From the IMG/VR virus record IMGVR_UViG_3300033149_003973, positions 1 through 31,669 of that record: a stretch of 31,669 nucleotides of DNA. The stretch is one strand, 5' to 3'. Source of the stretch: a virus. The notes under the pieces are model-generated. The model saw only the letters and a program-made list of their open reading frames with translations, ran no database searches and was not told where the DNA came from. Position numbers and translations under genes: made by a program. Of the stretch, positions 1 through 8,152 are shown one piece after another; within the stretch, counting starts at the first letter, position 1, and every line of letters begins with the position of its first letter.

Positions 1-262
1 CGTGAGCGTAACATACGGCGTCATCATCATACCCGTAACACTGCGCCATAAAGTATTGCTGGTCTGCAGCACTTATATGAGCGCAACCCGCACACAGCGA
101 AGTAGCCTGAGCTGCTGTTTGACATTTTTGGACGTCGACGCCGTCTCGGGTCCCATCGGCCTTCCACTCCAAAGGAACTCCCTCGGCGATCGATGCACCA
201 TCATCGTTCCGTACGACGATAAACACCTTCTCCGGACCCTTGGTCAAGCTACTAATTTCCAT
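1..262 (-). CDS. Partial hypothetical protein downstream of the capsid gene
   Basis: An open minus-strand frame starts with ATG at 262 and runs off the left edge without a stop, giving 87 visible residues (MEISSLTKGPEKVFIVVR...). A consensus ribosome-binding site, AAAAGGAGGTGAC, lies 5-6 bases upstream of the ATG and fixes the start. The visible part begins with a beta-rich stretch followed by several cysteines (KCQT, LCAGCAH, AQCYGY, VCYAH). It is the next late gene after the major capsid protein, so a structural or head-tail role is possible. I do not recognise the family. That it is a real gene is fairly sure; its function is unknown. Confidence 0.7.
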   Translation of the reverse strand, partial: MEISSLTKGPEKVFIVVRNDDGASIAEGVPLEWKADGTRDGVDVQKCQTAAQATSLCAGCAHISAADQQYFMAQCYGYDDDAVCYAH

Positions 263-293
263 ATTGTCACCTCCTTTTAAATGGTCTCACCTA

Positions 294-1346
294 CTAGGTA
301 ACTTCGGTGAGGTCAGCGTCAGCCATAACACCTAACTTGCCTCTATTGGAGCAAGTCATGTTGCCGTACCACAGGACCAAGGCAGTCTTAGCATCCTGGT
401 TTGCGGGACGGACGAAAGGCGTCCGACTGAAGTTCTTACCAGCGGCATACCTCATCTTAATAAACTTGGAGTTTATGAAGACCAGGCCGCAAGTTGTACT
501 AGGGTTTGTAACGGATGCTGTAGCAAACTGTTCATCCCAGTACAACGTCAAACCTCTATATTTAAGGTTGTCGAAACCAGCCTGGGCTGCTGCGTCATCC
601 TGAAACCTCTTAAAAGGGGACAAGTGGGCCTCGTAGTTCTCATATAATTTTTGAGAGCACAGCCCAATGTCTGGCGCGCCGCCTGCCCTTTTAGAGCAGT
701 TGTTGTACAACTCTCTCATTTTGGCAACGCCAGTAGGGTCGGCTGCCGTGACGCCAGTACTGGCGTGAGTGGTCCACGTCCAAGTCGTACCACCGTTACC
801 AGCAACCTTATTCTGCCACCAGGTATCAGCGCTTGTGTCGATCGACCCAACGTCGTAATTATTAGGCGTCTCGCTCACGAACGCTAGGAGACCACCAGGC
901 ACCTTTGACGATTGAGAGCTGTTGTACTTACCAGCCCCGAACAAGTACCCGCAGAATGCCTCTATAAAAGAGAGCTCCAGTTGGGTAATCTTTGCTGCTA
1001 ATAGGTTAACGACCCTATTTCTACCAGAGTTCTGCCATTCTGACAGACCATCTATAGTTACACTACCAGCAACTTGAGTCCAAGGATACAGGGCCGCGGT
1101 GATACCTTCCTGTGGCGTGACGTCTATAACCTCATAACGACTATAGCCGGCAATCGTAGTATTCTTACCATACATCAACGGCTCTACGATCTGAACGCCA
1201 GGTGTGGCTTGCACGTAACACCCTTTTCTCTTGAACTCCCAGAACGCTGGGCATGACTTATGAATGTTGTCTACCAGAGTTGGCATGTAGGCGTCTAAGG
1301 TCGTGCTTACGATTTCGTCGAACGTTCTAGTTTCTGTTGTATCCAC
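294..1346 (-). CDS. Major capsid protein (HK97-fold type)
   Basis: A 350-residue protein that by its features and position should form the capsid shell. The central part (YGKNTTIAGYSRYEVIDVTP, then GITAALYPW, SVTIDG and NLLAAKITQLELSF) resembles a family of phage major capsid proteins predicted to have the HK97 fold. The order portal, small protein, scaffold, capsid is the usual head-gene order. The start is a GTG, 8-9 bases after GGAGG; an ATG between them is followed at once by TAG, so GTG is the only sensible start. No N-terminal delta domain or protease is seen; a separate scaffold gene lies upstream. The family assignment is from memory of sequence patterns. Confidence 0.85.
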   Translation of the reverse strand: MDTTETRTFDEIVSTTLDAYMPTLVDNIHKSCPAFWEFKRKGCYVQATPGVQIVEPLMYGKNTTIAGYSRYEVIDVTPQEGITAALYPWTQVAGSVTIDGLSEWQNSGRNRVVNLLAAKITQLELSFIEAFCGYLFGAGKYNSSQSSKVPGGLLAFVSETPNNYDVGSIDTSADTWWQNKVAGNGGTTWTWTTHASTGVTAADPTGVAKMRELYNNCSKRAGGAPDIGLCSQKLYENYEAHLSPFKRFQDDAAAQAGFDNLKYRGLTLYWDEQFATASVTNPSTTCGLVFINSKFIKMRYAAGKNFSRTPFVRPANQDAKTALVLWYGNMTCSNRGKLGVMADADLTEVT

Positions 1347-1370
1347 CTACATTCACCTCCTTCAACTAGT

Positions 1371-1406
1371 TATTCTAACTATTCTAACTATTCTAACTAT
1401 TCTAAC
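1371..1406. repeat. Four 9-bp tandem repeats between scaffold and capsid genes
   Basis: Four perfect copies of TATTCTAAC on the plus strand fill the gap between the scaffold stop codon and the capsid ribosome-binding site. Read on the coding (minus) strand, in frame with the scaffold gene, the unit is TAG TTA GAA. The scaffold gene is therefore followed by a series of in-frame TAG codons that ends in TAA. Confidence 0.95.
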
Positions 1407-2230
1407 TATTTGAACCAACCTCGTTCGCTCGCCACAGCGTCAAAACACTCCTCGAAGCTCTTGAAGACTTTAGGCTTTGACTCGGTAGCCTTCCCTCCGG
1501 CACCGGTACCACTACCGTGTTCATCGCTTTCTAACAACTCAGCCTCCTTCTTTTGCCTACGTAGTTGAGTACGTTTAACGGCAGGTGGTTGCTTACCCTG
1601 TCGAATACGAGCAGCAGCCGCGATGTCGTAGGCATCCGCGAGCGTAAAGGCTCGCTGTTGTTCCATAATGTCAGCCATGTCATTCTTAAACTCCTGCTCG
1701 AGCATCCACGGGTACAAAAGGTTGCCCTCCTCGTCGACAGCCTCCTCCATATCACGTACCTCAGCCTTAATACTCGCGTTGCTGGCCGTGGCGTCTGCCT
1801 TCATAGCAACGTTTTGTATAGGCCCTACTCTCTCCTCAACCATAGCATCCACGAGCTTCTTGATTACGGGTGCAAGCTCCGGATCCTTTTGGGTGAGTGT
1901 TTGGAAGATTTCGTTGGGATCGGCTCCCTCTTTTTTAGACTCACCTGTCTGCTTGCCGGAGGACTTGTCTTCTAGCCACTGGCGGAACTCCGGGTCAGTC
2001 ATCATATTTTGCAGAATCTTATGAGATCGTTCCATGGGTTCATACTTCTTATTAATCTCATTAACCCTTCTACTTACGATCTCGTTGACCTGCTCCTGGG
2101 TAAAGGTCTTACTCTCTCCTCCCTCGCCTCCCTGATTTACGGTATCAGGTGCACCTTTTCCTGCGCCCGATTGGGAGCCGGCTTTATCTCCCTGGTCGGT
2201 ACCGCCTTTTACGCCTTCATCTCCTGACAT
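1406..2230 (-). CDS. Capsid scaffolding protein
   Basis: A 274-residue acidic, low-complexity protein. The first 40 residues are rich in Gly, Glu and Lys, followed by TFTQEQVNEIVSRRVNEIN, a pattern seen in many phage scaffold proteins. Long charged helices then run through the middle, and the C-terminal 30 residues are basic and aromatic (KPKVFKSFEECFDAVASERG), a common capsid-binding arrangement. It lies directly upstream of the capsid gene in transcription order. The ATG at 2230 follows AGAGGAGGTAAACAAA. Scaffold proteins assemble the procapsid and are then released. The call rests on composition, motif and position. Confidence 0.78.
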   Translation of the reverse strand: MSGDEGVKGGTDQGDKAGSQSGAGKGAPDTVNQGGEGGESKTFTQEQVNEIVSRRVNEINKKYEPMERSHKILQNMMTDPEFRQWLEDKSSGKQTGESKKEGADPNEIFQTLTQKDPELAPVIKKLVDAMVEERVGPIQNVAMKADATASNASIKAEVRDMEEAVDEEGNLLYPWMLEQEFKNDMADIMEQQRAFTLADAYDIAAAARIRQGKQPPAVKRTQLRRQKKEAELLESDEHGSGTGAGGKATESKPKVFKSFEECFDAVASERGWFK

Positions 2231-2370
2231 TTTGTTTACCTCCTCTCAGTATTTTTGCATATCTCTCACCGCGAGTTGCGTAACTCGCACTAATGCGTGC
2301 TTTTTGTTTAGTCGAGTGACAGCTCTTCACGGAGCCATCCTCTCGAATAAGTCACCATTTGCTTCCTTTT

Positions 2371-2772
2371 TTACGTATGTGATAGGGCACCTTTCAAAAC
2401 CTTTCTATCTATAGGATCCCTAACATCCTCTAGGGGTCTGTTGTACATTTTAATCCTTAACTTACTTTTGGTTACGCCCAACCTTTTCAAATGGTTTGCT
2501 ACGAACTCCCTTTTATTTGTGGGTTTAAACTTAAGCCTATTGGAGGTGTTCTTTGCTACATCCTTACTATCCACAGGTTCGCGTACGTTGAACATCTCCA
2601 TCAACCTCTTCTTATGTCGTGCGCTTTTGACCTCTATAGGGTAGCCTGTTAAGTCGGTTGTTATAAAAGGTTGTTTGAATGTTACGTCTGAAAATGTCAA
2701 CGGACCCTTAACCCTATCACTAATCTTAATTAGTTTCTTACCTCTTAGTACGTATGTACCCGTATGACTCAC
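2371..2772 (-). CDS. Small basic protein between portal and scaffold, function unknown
   Basis: A 133-residue basic protein that starts at a GTG 10 bases after the portal stop codon; an imperfect SD, GAGAGGTGT, lies inside that short spacer. The N-terminus (MSHTGTYVLRGKKLIKISDR) and the following TGYPIEVKSARHKKRLMEMFNV resemble the short phage proteins often found next to portal genes, which have a conserved 'YxxRxGKL' start and a segment referring to a numbered residue strip; their function is not known. No membrane segment or cysteine motif is present. The 140 bases between its end and the scaffold gene hold no gene I can support. Confidence 0.65.
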   Translation of the reverse strand: MSHTGTYVLRGKKLIKISDRVKGPLTFSDVTFKQPFITTDLTGYPIEVKSARHKKRLMEMFNVREPVDSKDVAKNTSNRLKFKPTNKREFVANHLKRLGVTKSKLRIKMYNRPLEDVRDPIDRKVLKGALSHT

Positions 2773-2782
2773 CTTACACCTC

Positions 2783-4450
2783 TCAAATTTGTCCTAGCCG
2801 AGCTACCTCAGGACTCCTCAACAACTCAGCCATCCTCTGCGGACTTGGCAACCTTTGCGACATAGGGTTCACACCGTACGGAGCCATATTTGGTAATTGC
2901 GTCCCGCCGCCTTGCGTCTGGGCAGCCTCTTGTGCTAAGGGTTGTTGTCGTAACAACTTGGTCCTGAAGGGAATGTTCATTAATCTTGTACATATATCCC
3001 TTAATACTATCGGGTCGAAGTTAGGATCGTTGCCAAATAGTTGGTAAATCAGCACACCTTTTTGGAAGTCCGCGCTTTCGTTCCTAGGTGCTGTGGAGCC
3101 AGCCTGTACTGTCACTCGGTGTACACCTTGCAAATCCTCTTGGGTTACCTGTCTCCAAAAACGGCCTTGTGGGCCTAACAACCTTACTACCCTAGGTTCG
3201 TCATAAAACTTCTTCATTAGGGCGATGTCTTTACGACTTACCTCGCAGATGAAGTCGTTCGTTAGGTCTGCCTTCTCACCTCTACGCTCCATCGTACCTC
3301 TAACTATTTGTTCTGTCTCGTAGGCGGTTTTTGTACGAGGCACGGCACCCGCCCTATCATATTCATTTATACCCAGGATTTCTCTATAGTCCTCTTTAAT
3401 AGCTGCGTGGTACGCATACACATCACCTGAGAGTGGGGCGTCCTCAATAGGTTTAAAGGCATCTGGGTCGTTGGCCTCGACGACGGTTCCATCCTCCTGA
3501 CTTTCTAAACGTTTTTTATTCTTAGCGTCTATGTTATCCTTAGCAGTTATGTATTTGCGGTTAAACCTACGGTTGTGTGTCCTCATCTGGTCACGAATTG
3601 TATCCAGTTCGTCCTGTTGGCGCTCGACTGGTTCGAGGTCGCTAATACCATAGTGTTGGAATACCTTTTCGTTAAACTGTAGTTGGGTAAACAACGACTG
3701 GGTTGGATAAGGACTTGGCCTAGGTTTGACTAGATAGCGGTCATATTGTAGATGGAACACACTTATCTCGCCCTCTAGTTGGTTGTGTACTTCGTATACG
3801 ATACACCTAGCCATTTCGTCATCGTGTAACTCCTCAGGTTCCTCTAAGTGGGAGAATATCCAACCGGTTGCTCGGTCCAGGTCCCCGTAGATTTCGTGAG
3901 GAGATGCTGGAGGTAGGTCGGCCTTCGGCCACATCTTCCTAGCCTTAGACCAAGGCATAACTACTTTGCGTATTACGTAGTAACTGTCAGCTACGTCGAG
4001 GGCACCATCCTTCCACAAATGGGCTGGAGATACTCTGGTCAGCCATGTAGTGTATTCTCCCGTCTCGGGGTCAGGTTTTAAGTGAGTCAACCCGTATCCT
4101 ACCTTCAGTAGAATAGTGTCTAAGACTATCCTCCTCAGTATTCTTTTACGGTTTTGAGCTCGCCAGTGGTCGTTCAACAGAAACTCGAGTACGTCTGCGC
4201 TTAAAACATACTCAGGTCGAGTCGGGTTTACGTATATATAAGGATTAGAGCTTGCTGCGCTTCTCATTAGAATTTTAACACTTGGGAATGTTAGGTTGAC
4301 TCTAACTTGTTTGGTGTCTGTTTCGTATTGTATCTCATATTGACGGATGATTCTGGACCAGTCGCGCTCGACCTGCTGGCGCTCAGCCATCGCAAACTCC
4401 AATCTAGCCTTCCATTTTCTAACCTCTTCAGCTTCTCCTCTTAACGCCAT
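2783..4450 (-). CDS. Portal protein
   Basis: A 555-residue protein that fits the dodecameric portal at the capsid vertex through which DNA is packaged and ejected. Supporting features are its length, a long N-terminal helical region (REAEEVRKWKARLEFAMAERQQ-like), a central alpha/beta part ending in an RQQDELDTIRDQMRTHNRR helix, the stem-like helical region around residues 350-420, and a Gln/Pro-rich low-complexity tail. It starts 10 bases inside the end of the large terminase gene, a usual translational coupling for terL-portal pairs. AGGTG lies just before the ATG at 4450. The exact portal subfamily cannot be given. Confidence 0.85.
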   Translation of the reverse strand: MALRGEAEEVRKWKARLEFAMAERQQVERDWSRIIRQYEIQYETDTKQVRVNLTFPSVKILMRSAASSNPYIYVNPTRPEYVLSADVLEFLLNDHWRAQNRKRILRRIVLDTILLKVGYGLTHLKPDPETGEYTTWLTRVSPAHLWKDGALDVADSYYVIRKVVMPWSKARKMWPKADLPPASPHEIYGDLDRATGWIFSHLEEPEELHDDEMARCIVYEVHNQLEGEISVFHLQYDRYLVKPRPSPYPTQSLFTQLQFNEKVFQHYGISDLEPVERQQDELDTIRDQMRTHNRRFNRKYITAKDNIDAKNKKRLESQEDGTVVEANDPDAFKPIEDAPLSGDVYAYHAAIKEDYREILGINEYDRAGAVPRTKTAYETEQIVRGTMERRGEKADLTNDFICEVSRKDIALMKKFYDEPRVVRLLGPQGRFWRQVTQEDLQGVHRVTVQAGSTAPRNESADFQKGVLIYQLFGNDPNFDPIVLRDICTRLMNIPFRTKLLRQQPLAQEAAQTQGGGTQLPNMAPYGVNPMSQRLPSPQRMAELLRSPEVARLGQI

Positions 4451-5988
4451 CCTAGCACCTCATAACTGTCTTGCGTGACCTCGTCCAGATTAGCCCAGGG
4501 TAAAATAGGTTTGGTGTAGTCAACCCTAACCTTTCTATCTGGGGGAGGTTTGATAGGATCCCTAACTAGTTTTTTAATGCCTACGCACGCCAGGCCAGCA
4601 GCCATTGCGCAGTCGTCAAACTCACCCTCGGGGGCCTGTAGTTTGCCATCAACCTCCTCTAGGCACCTCAACTCATGTATCGTCTGTTTGTCTACAATTA
4701 TCATTCCACGACGTAAATAAAGCTTAAGGGTGTTCGTTAGATGGAACTTAGACTTCTCAGTCGTTAGGAACCCTAGTGTGTTTTTCTTCTTATCATAAGG
4801 GGTCTTGGCATCTGGAGTTATGCGTCTATAAATCTTATTAACAGGATATATACGTTTCAAAACCTCAACGGTTAAAATACCGTGGTTGTTTAGCTCGGGT
4901 ACGGCGTAGGCGTCGTTGAACTTCCTACCTACCCGAGCTATTACGTGGGCAGCAGACTCAGGAGTGGTCCAGCAATCTCTATATATAGCTACTTGGCGCA
5001 GCCTTTCGAGGTCGAATACAATAACTACTGTGTAATCTTGCCCTATGCCTGCGCTAATGTCTGCACCTAGTACGTACCTACCCTCCTCTCTCGGTTGTTC
5101 GTAAACTTTAAGCTTTCCCTCCACCTCGATAGGTTCCAATTCCTCATAGTTAAACTGGCCTATGTAGGGAGCACCGGATGCTTGGAAGGCCTCCTCAGGT
5201 GTACAAGGGTACTCTTGTTTGAACAACCTTAGGCCTTCGATGTCATCTTCGGTCTCCATAAACTCCTCGCGTTTGGCTACGTACCATTTCAACTGTTCTG
5301 TAGTCAAACCAAAGGTTTCTTTTAGTTGCCAGTCGTCCTCGTCAAATATCTCGTTACCTTTTAGGAGTAAACGGTTGTCAGGATCGTCGAACCAAGCAAA
5401 AAAGTGTAGTTTGAATTGCCCTCTACCCCTTTGAGCTTTATCACATAAACGTTTGAACCAGTTGTGACCGTTTGCGGTGCTTTCGATTACTATACGTTTC
5501 GCGTGACTGGCTGCCTGTAGTGCGCCACCTATCACATTCTTAGGTTGTTCGTAGAATGCAGCCTCTGATAGGTGTAGGTGGGTAATAGTATCTCCTCGGC
5601 CGAACGTCTTACCACCTGCGGTGCCTATGTAAAACGTACTGTCTGTTTTAGGGAAACTTAAGAAGTTTTTAGCTTCACGTTTTAGGACGGGCGCGGGACC
5701 CTTTAAATGTTTTAAGTAGAAATGCACTCTGGCTAGGTGACGCTCAGTCGCCTCTCCCTCATGGCTCATAATAACGGCTGCTGTATTTTGTTCTGACATA
5801 CAGGCTACGGTGAACTCTGCCAACGTATAGCTACTAAAGCCTTCACGTCGTGCCTTTAGGATTATATCTCTACTGGTTGCCTGGGCGCTGTACTTACGTT
5901 GCGGATTGTTTAGAATGAAGTCTACGGTGACTGCTTGCTTGTTGGCAATTTGGAATAATGTTTGTATTACGTTATCACAAGGTCTCAT
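4441..5988 (-). CDS. terL: Terminase large subunit
   Basis: A 515-residue packaging motor with ATPase and nuclease domains. Visible motifs in order: a degenerate P-loop KARREGFSS (45-53), Walker B-type HLHLSEAAF (about 137-145), coupling motif ESTANG (169-174), then the RNase H-like nuclease with D310 (LGADISAG), E365 (PELNNHG) and D458/D459 (EFDDC). All three nuclease positions are present. The P-loop lacks the usual GK[ST] but matches the RxxGFS form used by many terminases. The ATG at 5988 has only a weak upstream AAAG and an in-frame stop lies just before it, so no earlier start exists. The N-terminal part before the P-loop is short. Confidence 0.93.
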   Translation of the reverse strand: MRPCDNVIQTLFQIANKQAVTVDFILNNPQRKYSAQATSRDIILKARREGFSSYTLAEFTVACMSEQNTAAVIMSHEGEATERHLARVHFYLKHLKGPAPVLKREAKNFLSFPKTDSTFYIGTAGGKTFGRGDTITHLHLSEAAFYEQPKNVIGGALQAASHAKRIVIESTANGHNWFKRLCDKAQRGRGQFKLHFFAWFDDPDNRLLLKGNEIFDEDDWQLKETFGLTTEQLKWYVAKREEFMETEDDIEGLRLFKQEYPCTPEEAFQASGAPYIGQFNYEELEPIEVEGKLKVYEQPREEGRYVLGADISAGIGQDYTVVIVFDLERLRQVAIYRDCWTTPESAAHVIARVGRKFNDAYAVPELNNHGILTVEVLKRIYPVNKIYRRITPDAKTPYDKKKNTLGFLTTEKSKFHLTNTLKLYLRRGMIIVDKQTIHELRCLEEVDGKLQAPEGEFDDCAMAAGLACVGIKKLVRDPIKPPPDRKVRVDYTKPILPWANLDEVTQDSYEVLGWR

Positions 5989-6005
5989 TCTTTAACTTAG
6001 GTTAG

Positions 6006-6413
6006 TTATTTAGTCAAACCGTGCTTCTTCTCGTAGGTACGAACTCCTGACAACCCTAGGAGGGCGAATACTAACGTCAAAAGCTCGCTGGTATTTATGT
6101 CAGGCATTTCTATAAACACATCGGTACACTTAAGTACTACCTCAACGACAGGTTGTCCTATAAAAGCCCAGGTTAGACCGATGCCACAAATCCAGCCTAT
6201 GAAGGGACGCCAGCCGGCTACAAATATAGACCTATGGGCTGCCTCGATTTGGTTTATTTTAGCTTGCCATTCATCCGGCTTTTGCTGGATTTTCGTCCTA
6301 ATTATTTCAGCAGCTGCCTTCTCCTCGGGAGTTTCGACAAACTTGTCTATGACGTTTGCTATCCCTTCAGCCATTCCGATTGGGTCGGCGCCTAACAACT
6401 TAAGTAAGTTCAT
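6006..6413 (-). CDS. Holin, 3TM/GTA type
   Basis: A 135-residue membrane protein. The segment AAHRSIFVAGWRPFIGWICG followed by a hydrophobic stretch is typical of the 3TM holin family (GTA_holin_3TM). A first membrane segment lies near residues 70-95 and a second near 110-124, and a charged C-terminus (RTYEKKHGLTK) follows. Holins open the inner membrane at lysis so that the endolysin can reach the cell wall. It sits directly downstream of the peptidase gene, forming a lysis pair. I chose the ATG at 6413, 6 bases after GAGG, over a TTG two codons upstream. Confidence 0.82.
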   Translation of the reverse strand: MNLLKLLGADPIGMAEGIANVIDKFVETPEEKAAAEIIRTKIQQKPDEWQAKINQIEAAHRSIFVAGWRPFIGWICGIGLTWAFIGQPVVEVVLKCTDVFIEMPDINTSELLTLVFALLGLSGVRTYEKKHGLTK

Positions 6414-6422
6414 TTTCAACCT

Positions 6423-6878
6423 CTATCTTAGTAGATATACATAATCGTTTATGGTTGGGTCGAGTTTCCAAATTTGAAAGTGTTTCCTCAAGTCTCCATG
6501 GAACCCTATCCTAAGTGTTCTATTGTTCCACTTCCAAACGTTTTGGTAGATGCCTATGCCTTTGAAACCGGAGCGAATGACGTGCCAAGCTTGGATGCGT
6601 GGATCCGTGTCCGTTACAAAATGAAAGTCAACGGCCGAACAACCCTCAGGATGGTCGTAGTTATGATAAGAGTTAGGGGTATGGTGGCCTCTCGACATGC
6701 AAACACAACCATGTAGACCGTATTTGTTATGGAATATCATCGGCCAACCGGTCGTCTTCCTCAACCAATGGCAGATTAGGATAGTCCTAGGACTCATATA
6801 AACATAGGAGCCTTTTAGATCGGGATCGTCGAACTCCTCCGGTTTGTGTATAATTTTACTCCAATCTAACTTCTTCAC
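6423..6878 (-). CDS. Endolysin, M15-type peptidoglycan peptidase (probable)
   Basis: A 151-residue protein with features of the M15A metallopeptidases that cut peptide links in murein. The segment DHPEGCSAVDFHF (75-87) resembles the SxHxxGxAxD zinc-binding motif with one extra residue, giving H76 and D84 as ligands; FHGD (126-129) can supply the third ligand in place of the usual WxHxD. It has no signal peptide, which fits release through the adjacent holin. The GTG start lies within the end of the upstream gene (22-base overlap) after AGGAAGA. Activity is inferred; the changed spacing in the first motif deserves care. Confidence 0.68.
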   Translation of the reverse strand: MKKLDWSKIIHKPEEFDDPDLKGSYVYMSPRTILICHWLRKTTGWPMIFHNKYGLHGCVCMSRGHHTPNSYHNYDHPEGCSAVDFHFVTDTDPRIQAWHVIRSGFKGIGIYQNVWKWNNRTLRIGFHGDLRKHFQIWKLDPTINDYVYLLR

Positions 6879-7131
6879 TCTTCCTAACGTTCCTAACGTT
6901 CCAATTTTTATTCATACCTATACTTTCTATCCTTTTCAACCTCTCATCCATTCTTATAACCATCTCAAGTATCCCAGGGTTGTTGTTAGGTCTACCGTAC
7001 AAAGCTTGTTCTAACCTATCCAGTTTTGTACAAATATGTCCATAACGCTCCTCAAACACCCTTTGGAGTACGTACTCACCATTTAACCCGTTAAAGATGT
7101 TCCTAAAGATACGTATCGTCGCCTGCCACAT
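6856..7131 (-). CDS. Small helical protein upstream of the endolysin, unknown function
   Basis: A 91-residue protein with no recognised family. Residues 30-75 are predicted helical and rich in charged residues (RYGHICTKLDRLEQALYG, MVIRMDERLKRIESIG), suggesting a short coiled coil. The N-terminal MWQATIRIFRNIFNGLNG is amphipathic rather than a clear membrane span. It overlaps the endolysin gene by 23 bases and so may belong to the lysis cassette, but a spanin or antiholin role cannot be shown. The ATG at 7131 has no clear SD. Two CCTAACGTT-type 9-mers lie near its 3' end. Confidence 0.55.
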   Translation of the reverse strand: MWQATIRIFRNIFNGLNGEYVLQRVFEERYGHICTKLDRLEQALYGRPNNNPGILEMVIRMDERLKRIESIGMNKNWNVRNVRKSEEVRLE

Positions 7132-7219
7132 ATATAACTTAGTTAGTCAGATATTAGGGTTGTTAGGATCAGGGCTGTTAGGGTCGTTATAGACAGCAGG
7201 GCTGGTTGAGCTAGTTTAG

Positions 7220-7675
7220 TTAGTGAAACGTTTTGTTGTCGGATTGGTCGAAAACATCCATATTCCTAACGTTATGCTTTTCAACCATTTGACGCTTAGC
7301 CTCCCCTACAGTCCTTTCACGCTGATCCTTAAGGAGCTCCTTAACCACATCTTCAGCTGTAAGCCTGCCCTCGACGACGTCTTTAAACATACCCTGGGTT
7401 CGGTAAACCTTCTCAACAGCCAATAGGACTACGTTCTTATTACTAGACAACAGACACTCACGTAGTTTCTCAGTAGCCAAGCCCACCAAGTTCTTAAGCT
7501 GACCAGCCACCTCTCGCTGGGCCTCCTGCGTAAGCCTTTTAACCTCCTCTCTGTTGAGGAGTTTACGTATATATTGAGTCGTTAGACCAGTCCGCCTACT
7601 AATCTGCCTAATAGATAAGCCATCCAACAACCTCAGATTTAAAACCTCATAATCTATAAAGGTTAACGGTTCCAT
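7220..7675 (-). CDS. terS: Terminase small subunit (probable)
   Basis: A 151-residue protein with an N-terminal helix-turn-helix (LSIRQISRRTGLTTQYIRKL, about 19-39) followed by long helices (residues 40-130) that could form the oligomeric ring, and an acidic-to-polar C-terminus. Small terminase subunits recognise phage DNA for packaging. It is the first gene of the leftward late operon, and the large subunit is in the same operon. The ATG at 7675 follows AGGTG by 10 bases, and a good promoter lies just upstream. It could instead be a transcription regulator; operon position and length favour TerS. Confidence 0.65.
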   Translation of the reverse strand: MEPLTFIDYEVLNLRLLDGLSIRQISRRTGLTTQYIRKLLNREEVKRLTQEAQREVAGQLKNLVGLATEKLRECLLSSNKNVVLLAVEKVYRTQGMFKDVVEGRLTAEDVVKELLKDQRERTVGEAKRQMVEKHNVRNMDVFDQSDNKTFH

Positions 7676-7717
7676 ATGATGTGAACACCTTAAACTTAGA
7701 AGTTTCGATTTAGGTTT

Positions 7718-7747
7718 ATTATATAATATTAAGGATTGTTAGGGCAA
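7718..7747 (-). promoter_or_regulatory. Sigma70-like promoter of the leftward late operon
   Basis: On the minus strand TTGCCC (7747-7742) is followed after 18 bases by a perfect TATAAT (7723-7718). The expected start site lies about 35 bases before the terminase small subunit start codon. The 13-bp direct repeats just upstream are well placed to act as operators or activator sites. Motif match only. Confidence 0.6.
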
Positions 7748-7752
7748 GTCAT

Positions 7753-7843
7753 TTACAACTCTCACTGATCACTTACAACTCTCACCGGTAAGGCGTCCTT
7801 AGGTCCCTAGGTAGTTAGGTTTTTAGGTAGTTACAACTCTCAC
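7753..7843. repeat. Three perfect 13-bp direct repeats upstream of the late promoter
   Basis: TTACAACTCTCAC (plus strand) occurs at 7753-7765, 7773-7785 and 7831-7843, with start-to-start spacings of 20 and 58 bases. All copies face the same way and lie immediately upstream of the -35 element of the leftward promoter. They are probable protein-binding sites (activator, repressor or packaging initiation); the binding protein is unknown. Confidence 0.85.
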
Positions 7844-8152
7844 CAGCCACCCTGTATGTATAGAGAAAGGGTCTTATACGCGACGACGTTTTGATTTTTG
7901 AGGGGGGTGTGTAGTAAGTAAAGTTTTTACAAAACCTACCAATCTGGTATGTTTGATAGGTCTAATCAGATTGATAGGCCTAATAGGCCTATAAACATAT
8001 GGTTATATATTAGGTGGTAGGTAAGTTATTGAAATTATTAGATTTTAGATAGGTTTATGTAAGTTATTGGAATTATTATATAAATTGATGGTTTTATTAT
8101 TTTCAAAAATATTATAATATATGTCAAAATTAAATGAAAGGAGGTGACAAAT
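7844..8152. promoter_or_regulatory. AT-rich regulatory stretch with repeats and a possible rightward promoter
   Basis: This 309-base stretch has no gene. It contains an inverted repeat CAATCTG/CAGATTG (7940-7946 and 7967-7973), two copies of TTGATAGGYCTAAT (7953-7966, 7971-7984), a near-perfect 19-bp palindrome built on two AGGCCT sites (7974-7992), and two 20-mers GTAAGTTATTGRAATTATTA at 8021-8040 and 8059-8078 that recur at 8940. A perfect TATAAT at 8113-8118 could be the -10 box for the small gene at 8153, although no -35 at 16-18 bases is convincing. Confidence 0.6.

Noticed and set aside
2-280. Plus-strand open frame of 92 residues at the left edge
   Set aside because: The minus strand has a frame with a perfect ribosome-binding site continuing the late operon; the plus frame has no SD and no family.
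1371-1408. Reassigned TAG codon in this phage
   Set aside because: TAG ends other genes precisely before the next start, as at the polymerase-dpdA junction, and all main genes read through normally with the standard code.
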